From: Burkholderia sp. Bp8963
GTDB taxonomy: Bacteria; Pseudomonadota; Gammaproteobacteria; Burkholderiales; Burkholderiaceae
Reading direction: 5' to 3'
Length of the DNA stretch: 64,000 nucleotides
Assembly: GCF_003854275.1 (NCBI RefSeq)
Contig: NZ_QTQP01000003.1
Span: 62,001-126,000 of the forward strand
Shown one piece after another: positions 47,840 through 55,666 of the stretch. The notes beneath the pieces were generated by a model. It was given only the letters and a program-made list of their open reading frames with translations. It was not told the origin of the DNA and searched no databases. The first letter of the stretch is position 1. Each line of letters begins with the position of its first letter. The translations under genes and the position numbers were made by a program.

Positions 47840-49302
47840 TGTTTCGACTGAAGGCGCGCGCATGCCTGCGCGCTCAGGTTGCGCTGGCCGCCGCGCTGGC
47901 GCTTGCCGGCTGCTCGCTCGCGCCGCGCTACGAGCGCCCGGCGGCACCGGTGCCGGCCGCCTACGCGCCGGCCGATGGCGCGGCGGCGGCACAGTCGTCG
48001 AAGCCGTCGACGACGTCAAGTGCAGCGCTGCTCGACGACTGGCGTGCCTACTTCACCGATCCCGCGCTGCAGGCGTGGATCGACGCGGCGCTCGCGAACA
48101 ATCGCGACTTGCGGATCGCGGCCGGCCGGCTCGACGAGGCGCGCGGGATGTACGGCGTGCAGCGTGCGGAGCGGTTGCCGGCAGTCGATGCGAGCCTCGG
48201 CTATGCGCGCACGCGCCAGTACGACCCGGTGGTGCGCGAGAGCGCGATAAGCGGGCTGTATCGCGCGGGCGTCGGCATCAGCGCGTACGAGCTCGATCTG
48301 TTCGGCCGCGTGAAGAGCCTGTCCGACGCGGCGCTTGCCGACTACTTCGCGACTGCCGACGCGCAGCGCACGGTCCGCATCGGCGTGATCGCCGAAGTCG
48401 CGGGTGCGTACGTCGCGGAGCGTGCGCTGCACGAGCAGCTCGCGCTGGCACGGCGCACGCTCGACGCGCGCGAGCGCATCGCGTCGCTCACGCAGCGCCG
48501 CTACGCGGCCGGCACGAGCGACGCGATCGAGCTGCGCTCCGCGCAAATGCTGGTGGCGGCCGCGCGTGCGTCGCAGGCCGCGCTGCAGCGCGCGCATGAC
48601 CAGGCCGTGCGTGCGTTGCAGCTGCTCGCGGGCGACTTTGCGCGCGAAGCGCCCGGCGACGGGCTGACGCTCGACACGATCGCGATGGCCCCCGTCGCGC
48701 CGGGTGCGCCGAGCGAACTGCTCGAGCGGCGGCCGGACATCCGGCAAGCCGAGGCGCGGCTCAAGGCCGCGAACGCGCAGATCGGCGCGGCGCGCGCGGC
48801 GTTCTTCCCGCGCATCGCGCTGACGACCGACGTCGGCTCGGTCAGCGACGCGGTCTCGAGCCTGTTCGCGAGCGGCACGAGCGTGTGGACGTTCGCGCCG
48901 AGCATCACGCTGCCGATTTTCGCGGGCGGTCGCAATCGCGCGAATCTCGACGTTGCGACCGCGCGCAAGCACATCGCGGTCGCCGAATACGAGAAGAGCG
49001 TGCAGGTCGCGTTCCGCGAAGTGGCGGACGCGTTTGCCGCGCGCGAATGGATCGACACGCAGCTTGCCGCGCAGCAGGCTGTGGTCGAAGCGGACAGCGC
49101 GCGGCTGAAGCTCGCCGAACGCCGCTACGGCAGCGGCGTCGCGACCTATCTCGAACTGCTCGACGCACAGCGCAGCACGTACGAATCCGGGCAGGAGCTG
49201 ATCGGGCTGAAGCAGCTTCGGCTCGACAATGCGATCGCGCTGTACCGTGCGCTCGGCGGCGGCTGGTCGCAGGCTGCGGAGGCGGCCGGCGCCGACGCGT
49301 GA
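47836..49302 (+). CDS. oprA: Outer-membrane efflux channel lipoprotein (OprA/NodT type)
   Basis: TolC-like exit duct of the pump, 488 residues. It has the lipobox LALAGC (Cys about 26), then two OEP repeats, each with long helical hairpins; ELLERRPDIRQAEARLKAANA is typical of the NodT family and marks the second half. The start ATG overlaps the amrB stop (ATGATG, two possible starts one codon apart), with GGAGG upstream. Third gene of the amrAB-oprA operon. Confidence 0.92.
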   Translation: MMFRLKARACLRAQVALAAALALAGCSLAPRYERPAAPVPAAYAPADGAAAAQSSKPSTTSSAALLDDWRAYFTDPALQAWIDAALANNRDLRIAAGRLDEARGMYGVQRAERLPAVDASLGYARTRQYDPVVRESAISGLYRAGVGISAYELDLFGRVKSLSDAALADYFATADAQRTVRIGVIAEVAGAYVAERALHEQLALARRTLDARERIASLTQRRYAAGTSDAIELRSAQMLVAAARASQAALQRAHDQAVRALQLLAGDFAREAPGDGLTLDTIAMAPVAPGAPSELLERRPDIRQAEARLKAANAQIGAARAAFFPRIALTTDVGSVSDAVSSLFASGTSVWTFAPSITLPIFAGGRNRANLDVATARKHIAVAEYEKSVQVAFREVADAFAAREWIDTQLAAQQAVVEADSARLKLAERRYGSGVATYLELLDAQRSTYESGQELIGLKQLRLDNAIALYRALGGGWSQAAEAAGADA

Positions 49303-49900
49303 CGGCGCCGCGCCGCGTTCGTCATATCCGGTGATCTGACCGCCGTCGTCGCAAAGGCGCGGCGGCGCGTTGGGTCCGGGCGTCGGCCATGCTGCGGCCC
49401 GCCTGTTCGCGTCGCCCGGTGCACTCGGCGCGGCGCAGCACACCCGCTGATTCCTTCTTTTCCACTCCTGTCTGCAGTCGTACACGCGCGGCGATTCGCG
49501 ATCGCCGCGTGTGTCGATCTGCACGCCACTGCGCAACATTCATATGGCCAGGTGGCGATCGAGTATGCGTGTGATGCGGGTGTGTGCAAGAGCGTGAAGA
49601 AATGAGCGGGGGCATGCGAAGCGGGGTGGCGCTGCGGATGCCCGGCAGGCGCGTCGCGAGCCGGAGCGTGATGCTCGACGCGGTGCTGAAGTCGTTCGGA
49701 CGACCGAAGATCGGGAGATTCGAAGCGTCGGCGACGGTGCGGATATTCCTGTATTGAGCCGCGTCGTGCGTTGTGCGTCGTGCGATGGCGGGATTATTCA
49801 TACAAATCCGACCGTTCCAAAGGGGTATTCGGGAATCGCATTGAGAATGATTTGCGTTTACGTTAAATTTTGCTATCTCGAAATTTGACGGAGCGAATCG
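49303..49900. other. Intergenic region between oprA and orbS, 598 bases
   Basis: No supported gene. A 51-codon frame (49602-49757) exists on the plus strand but lacks a ribosome binding site and known similarity. GC content falls from about 49750 onward, and the last 80 bases form the Fur/sigma-70 control region of orbS. No T-tract terminator for oprA was seen. Confidence 0.5.
49838..49879 (+). promoter_or_regulatory. Iron-responsive orbS promoter with candidate Fur box
   Basis: GCATTGAGAATGATTTGCG (49838-49856) resembles a Fur box (TGAGAAT-G-ATTTGCG, strong left half, weaker right half). It overlaps a sigma-70-like promoter: TTGCGT at 49852 and TATCTC at 49874 with 16 bases between. Fur repression of orbS is established in B. 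cenocepacia; this site fits that role. Confidence 0.6.
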
Positions 49901-50569
49901 ATGGCCATGGCCGAAGTGCCCGAACGACCGGTCACGGCAGCGGCGAACCCGTTCCGCGGCCGTCCATCCGCTCGGCCGTCCAGGTCCGCGCCGCAGGCGT
50001 GCCGCGCGGTCGGGCCGAGCGCGCAGGGCGCGCTGCTCGACGTGCTGATCGCCCACCGCGCGATGCTCGTCAACGTCGCGCGCGGTTTCGTCGGCTGTGC
50101 GAGCCGCGCCGAGGATGTCGTGCACGACGTGTTCGTGAAGCTTGTCGATTTCCCGAACCAGGATGCGGTGCGCCAGCCGGTTGCGTATGTGACGCGGATC
50201 GTGCGCAACGCGTCGATCGACGCGTGTCGCCGCCAGAACCTCGAGAGCCTTTATCGCGCGGACGAGGGCGACGGTTTCGACGTGCCGTCACCGACGCCGA
50301 CGCCGGAAGCGGTGCTGATGACGCGCGACGCACTGCGGCGCGTGTGGGCCGCGCTCGACGACCTGCCGGCGCGCAGCCGCGCGGCGTTCGAGATGGTGCG
50401 GCTGCGCGAGGAAACGCTGCAGAGTGCGGCGCGCGCGCTGAACGTGTCGCAGACGCTCGTGCATTTCATGGTGCGCGACGCCGAGCGCCATTGCGCGGAA
50501 TGCCTTGACGCGTGCCATCGCGGCGTCGCGTGCCCGGCGTTCTGCGGTGGTCGCGCGCGCCGCCGGTAA
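49901..50569 (+). CDS. orbS: ECF iron-starvation sigma factor OrbS
   Basis: Directs RNA polymerase to siderophore genes under iron limitation, 222 residues. An unconserved 40-residue N-terminal extension is followed by sigma region 2 (about 45-115, with SRAEDVVHDVFVKLVD) and region 4 (about 145-200, ALDDLPARSRAAFEMVRL and NVSQTLVHFMVRDAERH). The end carries five cysteines within about 20 residues. No anti-sigma gene is adjacent and the receptor has no signalling domain, as in the PvdS/OrbS group regulated by Fur. GGAG precedes the ATG by nine bases. Confidence 0.88.
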   Translation: MAMAEVPERPVTAAANPFRGRPSARPSRSAPQACRAVGPSAQGALLDVLIAHRAMLVNVARGFVGCASRAEDVVHDVFVKLVDFPNQDAVRQPVAYVTRIVRNASIDACRRQNLESLYRADEGDGFDVPSPTPTPEAVLMTRDALRRVWAALDDLPARSRAAFEMVRLREETLQSAARALNVSQTLVHFMVRDAERHCAECLDACHRGVACPAFCGGRARRR

Positions 50570-50591
50570 TAAATCGTGCTGGCCTATCGTC
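50567..50591 (+). promoter_or_regulatory. Candidate OrbS-dependent promoter (orbH position)
   Basis: TAAT at 50567-50570 and CGTC at 50588-50591 are separated by 17 bases, overlapping the orbS stop. TAAA at 50570 with a 14-base gap is the less likely reading. The place matches the orbH promoter of the ornibactin locus. Confidence 0.6.
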
Positions 50592-50652
50592 TGTTCGACA
50601 GGGGCGGACGATTCGCTCCGCTTTCTTCAACCGCCCCCTGCGATTCCCGACC

Positions 50653-50763
50653 ATGACGCAAACCACGCCGCCTTCCGCCGACATCGACGATCACGTCTGC
50701 ACGGTCGTCGTCGCGATGGCGCACAGTTGCAGCCCGGTACGCGACGGCACGGAGGGGCAATGA
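50653..50763 (+). pseudogene. orbH: Probable deletion scar: start of orbH (MbtH-like) joined to end of orbG
   Basis: A 36-codon frame at the position of orbH-orbG. It begins MTQTTPPSADIDDHVCTVVV: the DD-x4-VVV spacing is exactly that of MbtH proteins (for example RDDIQFQVVV in the Pseudomonas pyoverdine MbtH). Where MbtH proteins continue with N-x-E-x-Q-Y-S-x-W, this one changes to an unrelated tail ending DGTEGQ. Its stop overlaps the orbC start (ATGA), which fits the 3' end of orbG. The sequence suggests an in-frame fusion after loss of most of orbH and orbG. A small translated peptide cannot be excluded, but no Shine-Dalgarno precedes the ATG. Confidence 0.6.
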
Positions 50764-51605
50764 CGCCTTCCGCTGCACTCGCCGCGCGCGGGTTGACGGT
50801 CGGCTATCGCGACCACGTCGTGCTCGACAGCCTCGACCTGTCGATCGCGGCCGGTCGCGTGACCGCGCTGTGCGGCCCGAACGGCTGCGGCAAGAGCACG
50901 CTGCTGCGCACGCTCGCGGGCCTGCAGCCAGCGCTCGCCGGCCATGTCGAAGTCAACGGCCGTCCGCTGGCGTCGTTCAGGCGCCGCGCGCTCGCACGCG
51001 AGCTGACGATGCTCGCGCAGTTCAACCAGATTCCATCCGGCCTCACGGTGCGCGAGCTCGTCGCGTACGGGCGCTATGCCTATGGCGGCTTCCTGCGCGG
51101 GCTGTCGCGCGCGGATCGCGTCGCGATCGACGAGGCGCTCGCGACGAGCGGGCTTGCCGGCGACGCGAGCCGCGACGTCGGTGCGCTGTCCGGTGGCGAG
51201 CGGCAGCGCGCATGGATCGCGATGGCGCTCGCGCAGCAGGCGCCGATCGTGCTGCTCGACGAGCCGACCACCTATCTCGACATCCATCACCAGCTCGACA
51301 TCCTCGACGCGCTGCGCCAGCTGAACCGTGCGCGCGGGCTGACGATCGTGTGGGTGCTGCACGACCTGAACCAGGCCGCCGCATACAGCGACGAGATCGT
51401 GTTGATGCGCGCGGGCCGCGTCGTCGCGCAGGGCACGCCCGACGCGATGCTCGATCCCGCGCGGCTGCGCGTGGCGTTCGGCGTCGAGATGCTGAAGCTC
51501 GCGCATCCGCAGACCGGCGCGCCGATGTGCGTGCCCGCGTACGGGCCGTCCGTCGTTGACGCGTCGCCGGCGGCCGCCGTATTCGACCGGGATCTCGCCA
51601 CATGA
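50760..51605 (+). CDS. orbC: Ferric-siderophore ABC transporter ATP-binding protein OrbC
   Basis: FepC/FhuC-type ATPase powering uptake of the iron-siderophore across the inner membrane, 281 residues. Walker A GPNGCGKST near residue 40, signature LSGGERQRAWIAMALAQ, Walker B IVLLDEPTTYLDI, and switch H in VLHDLNQAA. The start overlaps the preceding 36-codon frame, with GGAGGGG just upstream; its stop overlaps orbD. It interacts with the fused permease OrbD. Confidence 0.93.
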   Translation: MTPSAALAARGLTVGYRDHVVLDSLDLSIAAGRVTALCGPNGCGKSTLLRTLAGLQPALAGHVEVNGRPLASFRRRALARELTMLAQFNQIPSGLTVRELVAYGRYAYGGFLRGLSRADRVAIDEALATSGLAGDASRDVGALSGGERQRAWIAMALAQQAPIVLLDEPTTYLDIHHQLDILDALRQLNRARGLTIVWVLHDLNQAAAYSDEIVLMRAGRVVAQGTPDAMLDPARLRVAFGVEMLKLAHPQTGAPMCVPAYGPSVVDASPAAAVFDRDLAT

Positions 51606-53698
51606 CGACGTTCGCGATGCGCAAGCGCCGCACGGCAGCCGTCGGCGGCCGGGTCGCGCAGCCGAGCCGCGCCGCGGCGCTTGCGATCGGCATGCTGCTG
51701 CTGATCGCGGGCGTCGCCGCGCTGCGCGCAGCGCCGGACCTGCGCGCGTGGTGGGGCGCCGCGCCCGGCAGCGACGCCGGCGCGCTCGCGCACGTGTTCC
51801 TGTTCGACCTGAACCTGCCGCGCATCGCGGCCGCGCTCGTCGCGGGCGGCTGCCTCGGCATCGCCGGCGCGCTGTTCCAGTCGGCGACGCGCAATCCGCT
51901 CGCGTCACCCGACCTGCTCGGCGTGACCGGTGGCGCGCAACTCGGCCTGCTCGCGGCGATGCTCGTGCCGGCGCTCGCGGGCGTCGCGTCGGTGCCGCTG
52001 CTGTTCGTCTGCGGGCTGGCCGCCGCCGCGTGCGCGATGCTCGCGGCGGGCGGCTGGCGCGCGACGCCGCTGCGGCTCGTGCTCGCGGGCAGCGTCTGCA
52101 TGCTGCTGTTCGCTGCGCTGTCGACGCTGCTGCTCGCGCTGTTCGAACAGAACATCGCGGGCGCCGCGCTGTGGGCGAACGGCAGCCTCTATCAACCGGG
52201 CGCAACCGGTCTGAGGCTCGCGGCGAGCTGGCTCGTGCTGCCGCTCGCCGCGCTGCCGTTCGTGATCCGGCCGCTCGATCCGCTCGCGCTCGGCGACGAC
52301 GCAGCGGCCGCGGCCGGCGTGCGCGTCGATGCGGCGCGGCTCGCCGCGACGGTCGTCGCGGTCGCGTTCACGAGCGTCGCGGTCAGCATCGCGGGGCCGC
52401 TGTCCTATGCCGGCCTCGTTGCGCCGAACCTGCTGCGCCAGATCCGCGGCGCGCGCGCCGCGCGGCTCGCCGCGCTGGTGCCGCTGTCCGCGCTCGCGGG
52501 CGGCGCGCTCGTGCTCGTGACCGACAGCGCGGTGCTCGCGTCGGGCCTCGACGCGACGCTGTCGACCGGCGTCGCGATCGCGCTCGTCGGCACGCCGCTG
52601 ATGCTCGCGCTGATTCGCCGCGGCGCCGCATGGTCCGGCGTGCTGCATGCGGGCCCCGAGCGCGCGGCCGGCACGCGCGCAACGCGCGTCGTCGGCTGGC
52701 TCGACGACTTGCGCTGGCCGCGACGCACCGCGCTGTTTGCGCTGACGGGCGCGCTCGTGCTGGTCGCGGGCGCGTCGGCCGGCCCTGAATGGCTGACGCC
52801 TGCGCGCTGGCACGCGGCGCTGTCGGGCGGCGACCCGGTCGCACGGATGCTGATCGACCTGCGTGTGCCGCGGCTGCTGTGCGCGATGCTGGCCGGCGCG
52901 CTGCTCGCCGCGAGCGGCGTCGCGATGCAGAGCGTCGTGCGCAATCCGCTGGCGGGACCGGAAGTGCTCGGCGTCACGCAGGGCGCGGCGCTCGTCACGC
53001 TGTTCGCGCTGACCCGCTGGCCGCTCGCGGGCCACGGCGTGCTCGCGGGCGCGGCCTTGCTCGGCGGCGGCGTGTCGCTCGCGATCACGCTCGGCCTGAA
53101 CCATCGGCATCGCTACGCGCCGCTCACGGTCGCGCTGACCGGGATCGTGATCGGCACGTTGTGGACGACGCTCGCGCAATGGCTGATCACGCAGGAAAGC
53201 GTGCAGCCGGCGCGCTTCGTCGTATGGCTCGTTGGCGGCACCTACGGACGCAGCTGGGGCGAGGTCGCGATGCTGCTGCCGTGGTGCGTGCTTGCGGTGC
53301 CGGTGTTCGCGTGGCTCGCGCAGCCGCTCGACATGCTCGCGCTCGGCGACGACCAGGCGGCCGCGCTCGGCCTGCCGATCGCCGCATTGCGACCGCTCGC
53401 GCTCGTGATCGCGACGCTCGCCGCGTGCGCGGCGGTTGCCGCGGTCGGGCCGGTCGGCTTCATCGGGCTGATGGCGCCGCACGTCGCGTCGATGCTCGGC
53501 GCGCGGCGCCATCGCACGCGCCTGTGGCTCGCGGCTGCTTGCGGTGCGCTGATTCTCGGGTTCGCGGACGTCGCGGCACGCACGGCGGTCGCGCCGCGCG
53601 AGGTGCCGGCCGGCGTGCTCACCGCGCTGATCGGTGCGCCGTATCTGCTCGGACTGCTGATCGTCGAGGCGCGCCGTGCGCGGCGCGCGGGACGATGA
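51602..53698 (+). CDS. orbD: Ferric-siderophore ABC transporter permease OrbD (fused FecCD pair)
   Basis: Inner-membrane channel, 698 residues. Two FecCD-type permease modules are joined in one chain, as in FhuB: module 1 about 25-340, module 2 about 375-690. Each has the family pattern: FDLNLPRIAAALVAGGCLGIAG and IDLRVPRLLCAMLAGALLAAS at the starts, NPLASPDLLG and NPLAGPEVLG after the second segment, and the GxIxFIGLMAPH-type contact loop at the ends (GPVGFIGLMAPHV in module 2). About eighteen membrane segments. The ATG overlaps the orbC stop. Confidence 0.93.
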   Translation: MTTFAMRKRRTAAVGGRVAQPSRAAALAIGMLLLIAGVAALRAAPDLRAWWGAAPGSDAGALAHVFLFDLNLPRIAAALVAGGCLGIAGALFQSATRNPLASPDLLGVTGGAQLGLLAAMLVPALAGVASVPLLFVCGLAAAACAMLAAGGWRATPLRLVLAGSVCMLLFAALSTLLLALFEQNIAGAALWANGSLYQPGATGLRLAASWLVLPLAALPFVIRPLDPLALGDDAAAAAGVRVDAARLAATVVAVAFTSVAVSIAGPLSYAGLVAPNLLRQIRGARAARLAALVPLSALAGGALVLVTDSAVLASGLDATLSTGVAIALVGTPLMLALIRRGAAWSGVLHAGPERAAGTRATRVVGWLDDLRWPRRTALFALTGALVLVAGASAGPEWLTPARWHAALSGGDPVARMLIDLRVPRLLCAMLAGALLAASGVAMQSVVRNPLAGPEVLGVTQGAALVTLFALTRWPLAGHGVLAGAALLGGGVSLAITLGLNHRHRYAPLTVALTGIVIGTLWTTLAQWLITQESVQPARFVVWLVGGTYGRSWGEVAMLLPWCVLAVPVFAWLAQPLDMLALGDDQAAALGLPIAALRPLALVIATLAACAAVAAVGPVGFIGLMAPHVASMLGARRHRTRLWLAAACGALILGFADVAARTAVAPREVPAGVLTALIGAPYLLGLLIVEARRARRAGR

Positions 53699-53722
53699 CG
53701 CTGCGCGCGGGACGATGACGCT
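53683..53722 (+). repeat. 20-base perfect tandem duplication at the orbD/orbF junction
   Basis: Two identical copies of GCGCGCGGGACGATGACGCT. The first holds the orbD stop and an ATGACG that starts a seven-codon dead-end frame. The second holds the orbF start. The duplication displaced the orbF start from its ancestral overlap with the orbD stop. Confidence 0.85.
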
Positions 53723-54584
53723 GCCCGAGCTGCCTGAGCTGCCTGAGCTGCCCGTGCCGCCTGAGCTGCGTGAGCCGCCGGTCCCGCCGCTGGCCATCGA
53801 TGCACACGCGACGTGCTTTGCGTCGTTCGCACCGGCGGAGTTCGCGCCGTATCTCGACGCGGTCTGGCTCGGCATGCCCGGCGACGCGCGCGCGTGCGGC
53901 GGCACATTGCTCGTGCCAGTGACCGCGCTGCCCGGGCATCGCGACGCGCTGCTCGACGCGATGGTCCGCCACTACGGCGGCGATCCGGCCGCGCATGCGC
54001 GCGCGCTGCTATCGCAATGGAGCAAGTACTACTTCGGCCGCGCGGCGACCGCAGGCGTGGTCGCCGCGCTACTGCTCGGCCGTCCGCTCGACATGGCGCC
54101 CGAGCGGACGTTCGTCGTGCTCGACGACGGGATGCCGGCCGGGCTGGTGTTCGCGCCGCACGCACTCGGCGAACCCTGCGACGATCCGGCGCCGCGCTAT
54201 GCGGGACTCGTCGCGCATCTCGGCGCGGTGATCGACCTGCTGGCCGAGATGGGGCGCGTCACGCCGCGCGTGCTGTGGAGTAACGCCGGCAATCTGCTCG
54301 ACTACCTGCTCGATGTCTGCCGCGCACAGCGCTGTGCGGCCGATCCCGAGCGCGATGCCGCGTGGCTGTTCCGCCCGGCGTGTATCGATGGCGAACCGAA
54401 TCCGCTGCGCACGCCGGTGCGCGATGCCGTGCCGCGCTCACCGCTGCTGCCGACGCCGTTCCGCGCGCGCCGCGTGTGCTGCCTGCGCTACGAAATCCCT
54501 GGAGAAACGCAACTGTGTGGAAGCTGCCCCTTGCTACTGACGATGGACGACGCGGCGCTGGCCGGGCAGGACGCGATTCGCTGA
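53715..54584 (+). CDS. orbF: Siderophore-iron reductase, FhuF-like (OrbF)
   Basis: Cytoplasmic reductase expected to release iron from the ferric siderophore, 289 residues. The end carries the 2Fe-2S ligand pattern C-C-x11-C-x2-C ([18 protein letters not shown]; FhuF of E. coli has x10). The N-terminus is a Pro-rich repeat ([11 protein letters not shown]) from a small DNA repeat. The start is the second ATG of a 20-base tandem duplication: the first copy gives only a seven-codon frame. Position between permease and binding protein matches the ornibactin locus. Confidence 0.85.
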   Translation: MTLPELPELPELPVPPELREPPVPPLAIDAHATCFASFAPAEFAPYLDAVWLGMPGDARACGGTLLVPVTALPGHRDALLDAMVRHYGGDPAAHARALLSQWSKYYFGRAATAGVVAALLLGRPLDMAPERTFVVLDDGMPAGLVFAPHALGEPCDDPAPRYAGLVAHLGAVIDLLAEMGRVTPRVLWSNAGNLLDYLLDVCRAQRCAADPERDAAWLFRPACIDGEPNPLRTPVRDAVPRSPLLPTPFRARRVCCLRYEIPGETQLCGSCPLLLTMDDAALAGQDAIR

Positions 54585-55663
54585 CGCCGCCGGCGCAGCC
54601 CGGGCGGCGCCACGCGCTCGCGCAACTCGTGCAACTTGCGACGCTGGGCGCCGCTGGCTGGCTGGCGCCCGGCGCGCAGGCTGACACAGGCAATACGGGT
54701 GACGCGGCGCGCGGGCAGGGTGGCGGGTTGCGCGCAGTCGATGCCGTGTCTGCCCGGTATCCGGCGACCGGTGTGTCGCTGGCCGGCAACCCGGTCGTTT
54801 CGCAGGCGAGCGCGGCGATGCCGGCGCGGCCGCGGCGCGTGGTCGCGCTTGAATTCATGTTCGCGGAAAGCCTCGCGGCGCTCGACATCACGCCGGTCGG
54901 GATGGTCGACACCGCGTTCTATCCGGGCTGGCTCGGCTACGACAACGCACGATTCGTGCACGTGACGGACGTCGGTTCGCGGCAGGAGCCGGGGCTCGAG
55001 GCGATTGCCGCGGTGAAGCCCGACCTGATCATCGGCGTCGGCTTCCGGCATGCGCCGATTTTCGACGCGCTCGACCGGATCGCGCCGACGATCCTGTTCC
55101 AGTTCAGCCCGAATGTGAATGAGCGCGGCGTGCCCGTCACGCAGCTCGACTGGACCCGGCAGATCTTCCGCACGATCGGCGCGGTCACCGCGAGCAGTGC
55201 GCGCGCGCGGGCGGTCGAAGCGCAACTGGACGCCGGCCTCGCGCGCAACGCGCAGCGGCTCGCGGCAGCGGGCCGGCGCGGCGAGCGCGTTGCGCTGCTG
55301 CAGGATCTCGGGCTGCCCGACCGCTACTGGGCGTATACGGGCAACAGCACGGCGGCCGGGCTCGCGCGCGCACTGGGTCTCGAGCTGTGGCCGAACAAGC
55401 CGACCCGCGAGGGCACGCTCTACGTGACGTCGGCGGACCTGCTCGCGCAGCGCGACCTGGCGGTGCTGTTCGTGACCGCGTCGGGGCTTGACGTGCCGCT
55501 CGCCGCAAAACTCGATTCGCCAGTCTGGCAATACGTGCCCGCGCGGCGTGCCCGCCGGATCGCGCTCGTCGAGCGCAACATCTGGGGTTTCGGCGGCCCG
55601 ACGTCGGCGCTGAAACTCGCCGACGTGATGACCGATACGCTGCTCGGGCTGCCGCCGGCATGA
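54515..55663 (+). CDS. orbB: Periplasmic ferric-siderophore binding protein OrbB
   Basis: FhuD/FecB-type solute-binding protein, 382 residues from the GTG start, which lies inside the 3' end of orbF (overlap about 70 bases) after GGAG. The export signal is late: the twin-arginine-like GRRHALAQL (about residues 30-40) is followed by a hydrophobic stretch ending GAQA, as in Tat-exported FhuD. The binding domain follows: [31 protein letters not shown] and a C-terminal [11 protein letters not shown]. It hands the siderophore to OrbD. Confidence 0.85.
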   Translation: MWKLPLATDDGRRGAGRAGRDSLTPPAQPGRRHALAQLVQLATLGAAGWLAPGAQADTGNTGDAARGQGGGLRAVDAVSARYPATGVSLAGNPVVSQASAAMPARPRRVVALEFMFAESLAALDITPVGMVDTAFYPGWLGYDNARFVHVTDVGSRQEPGLEAIAAVKPDLIIGVGFRHAPIFDALDRIAPTILFQFSPNVNERGVPVTQLDWTRQIFRTIGAVTASSARARAVEAQLDAGLARNAQRLAAAGRRGERVALLQDLGLPDRYWAYTGNSTAAGLARALGLELWPNKPTREGTLYVTSADLLAQRDLAVLFVTASGLDVPLAAKLDSPVWQYVPARRARRIALVERNIWGFGGPTSALKLADVMTDTLLGLPPA

Positions 55664-55666
55664 TGA

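Noticed and set aside
49602-49757. A 51-codon frame between oprA and orbS
   Set aside because: No ribosome binding site, no recognised similarity, and weak codon bias.
50653-50763. Precursor peptide of a ribosomally made natural product exported by the nearby PvdE-like transporter
   Set aside because: There is no modification enzyme nearby and no Shine-Dalgarno. The start matches MbtH proteins and the position equals orbH-orbG, so a deletion scar explains it better.
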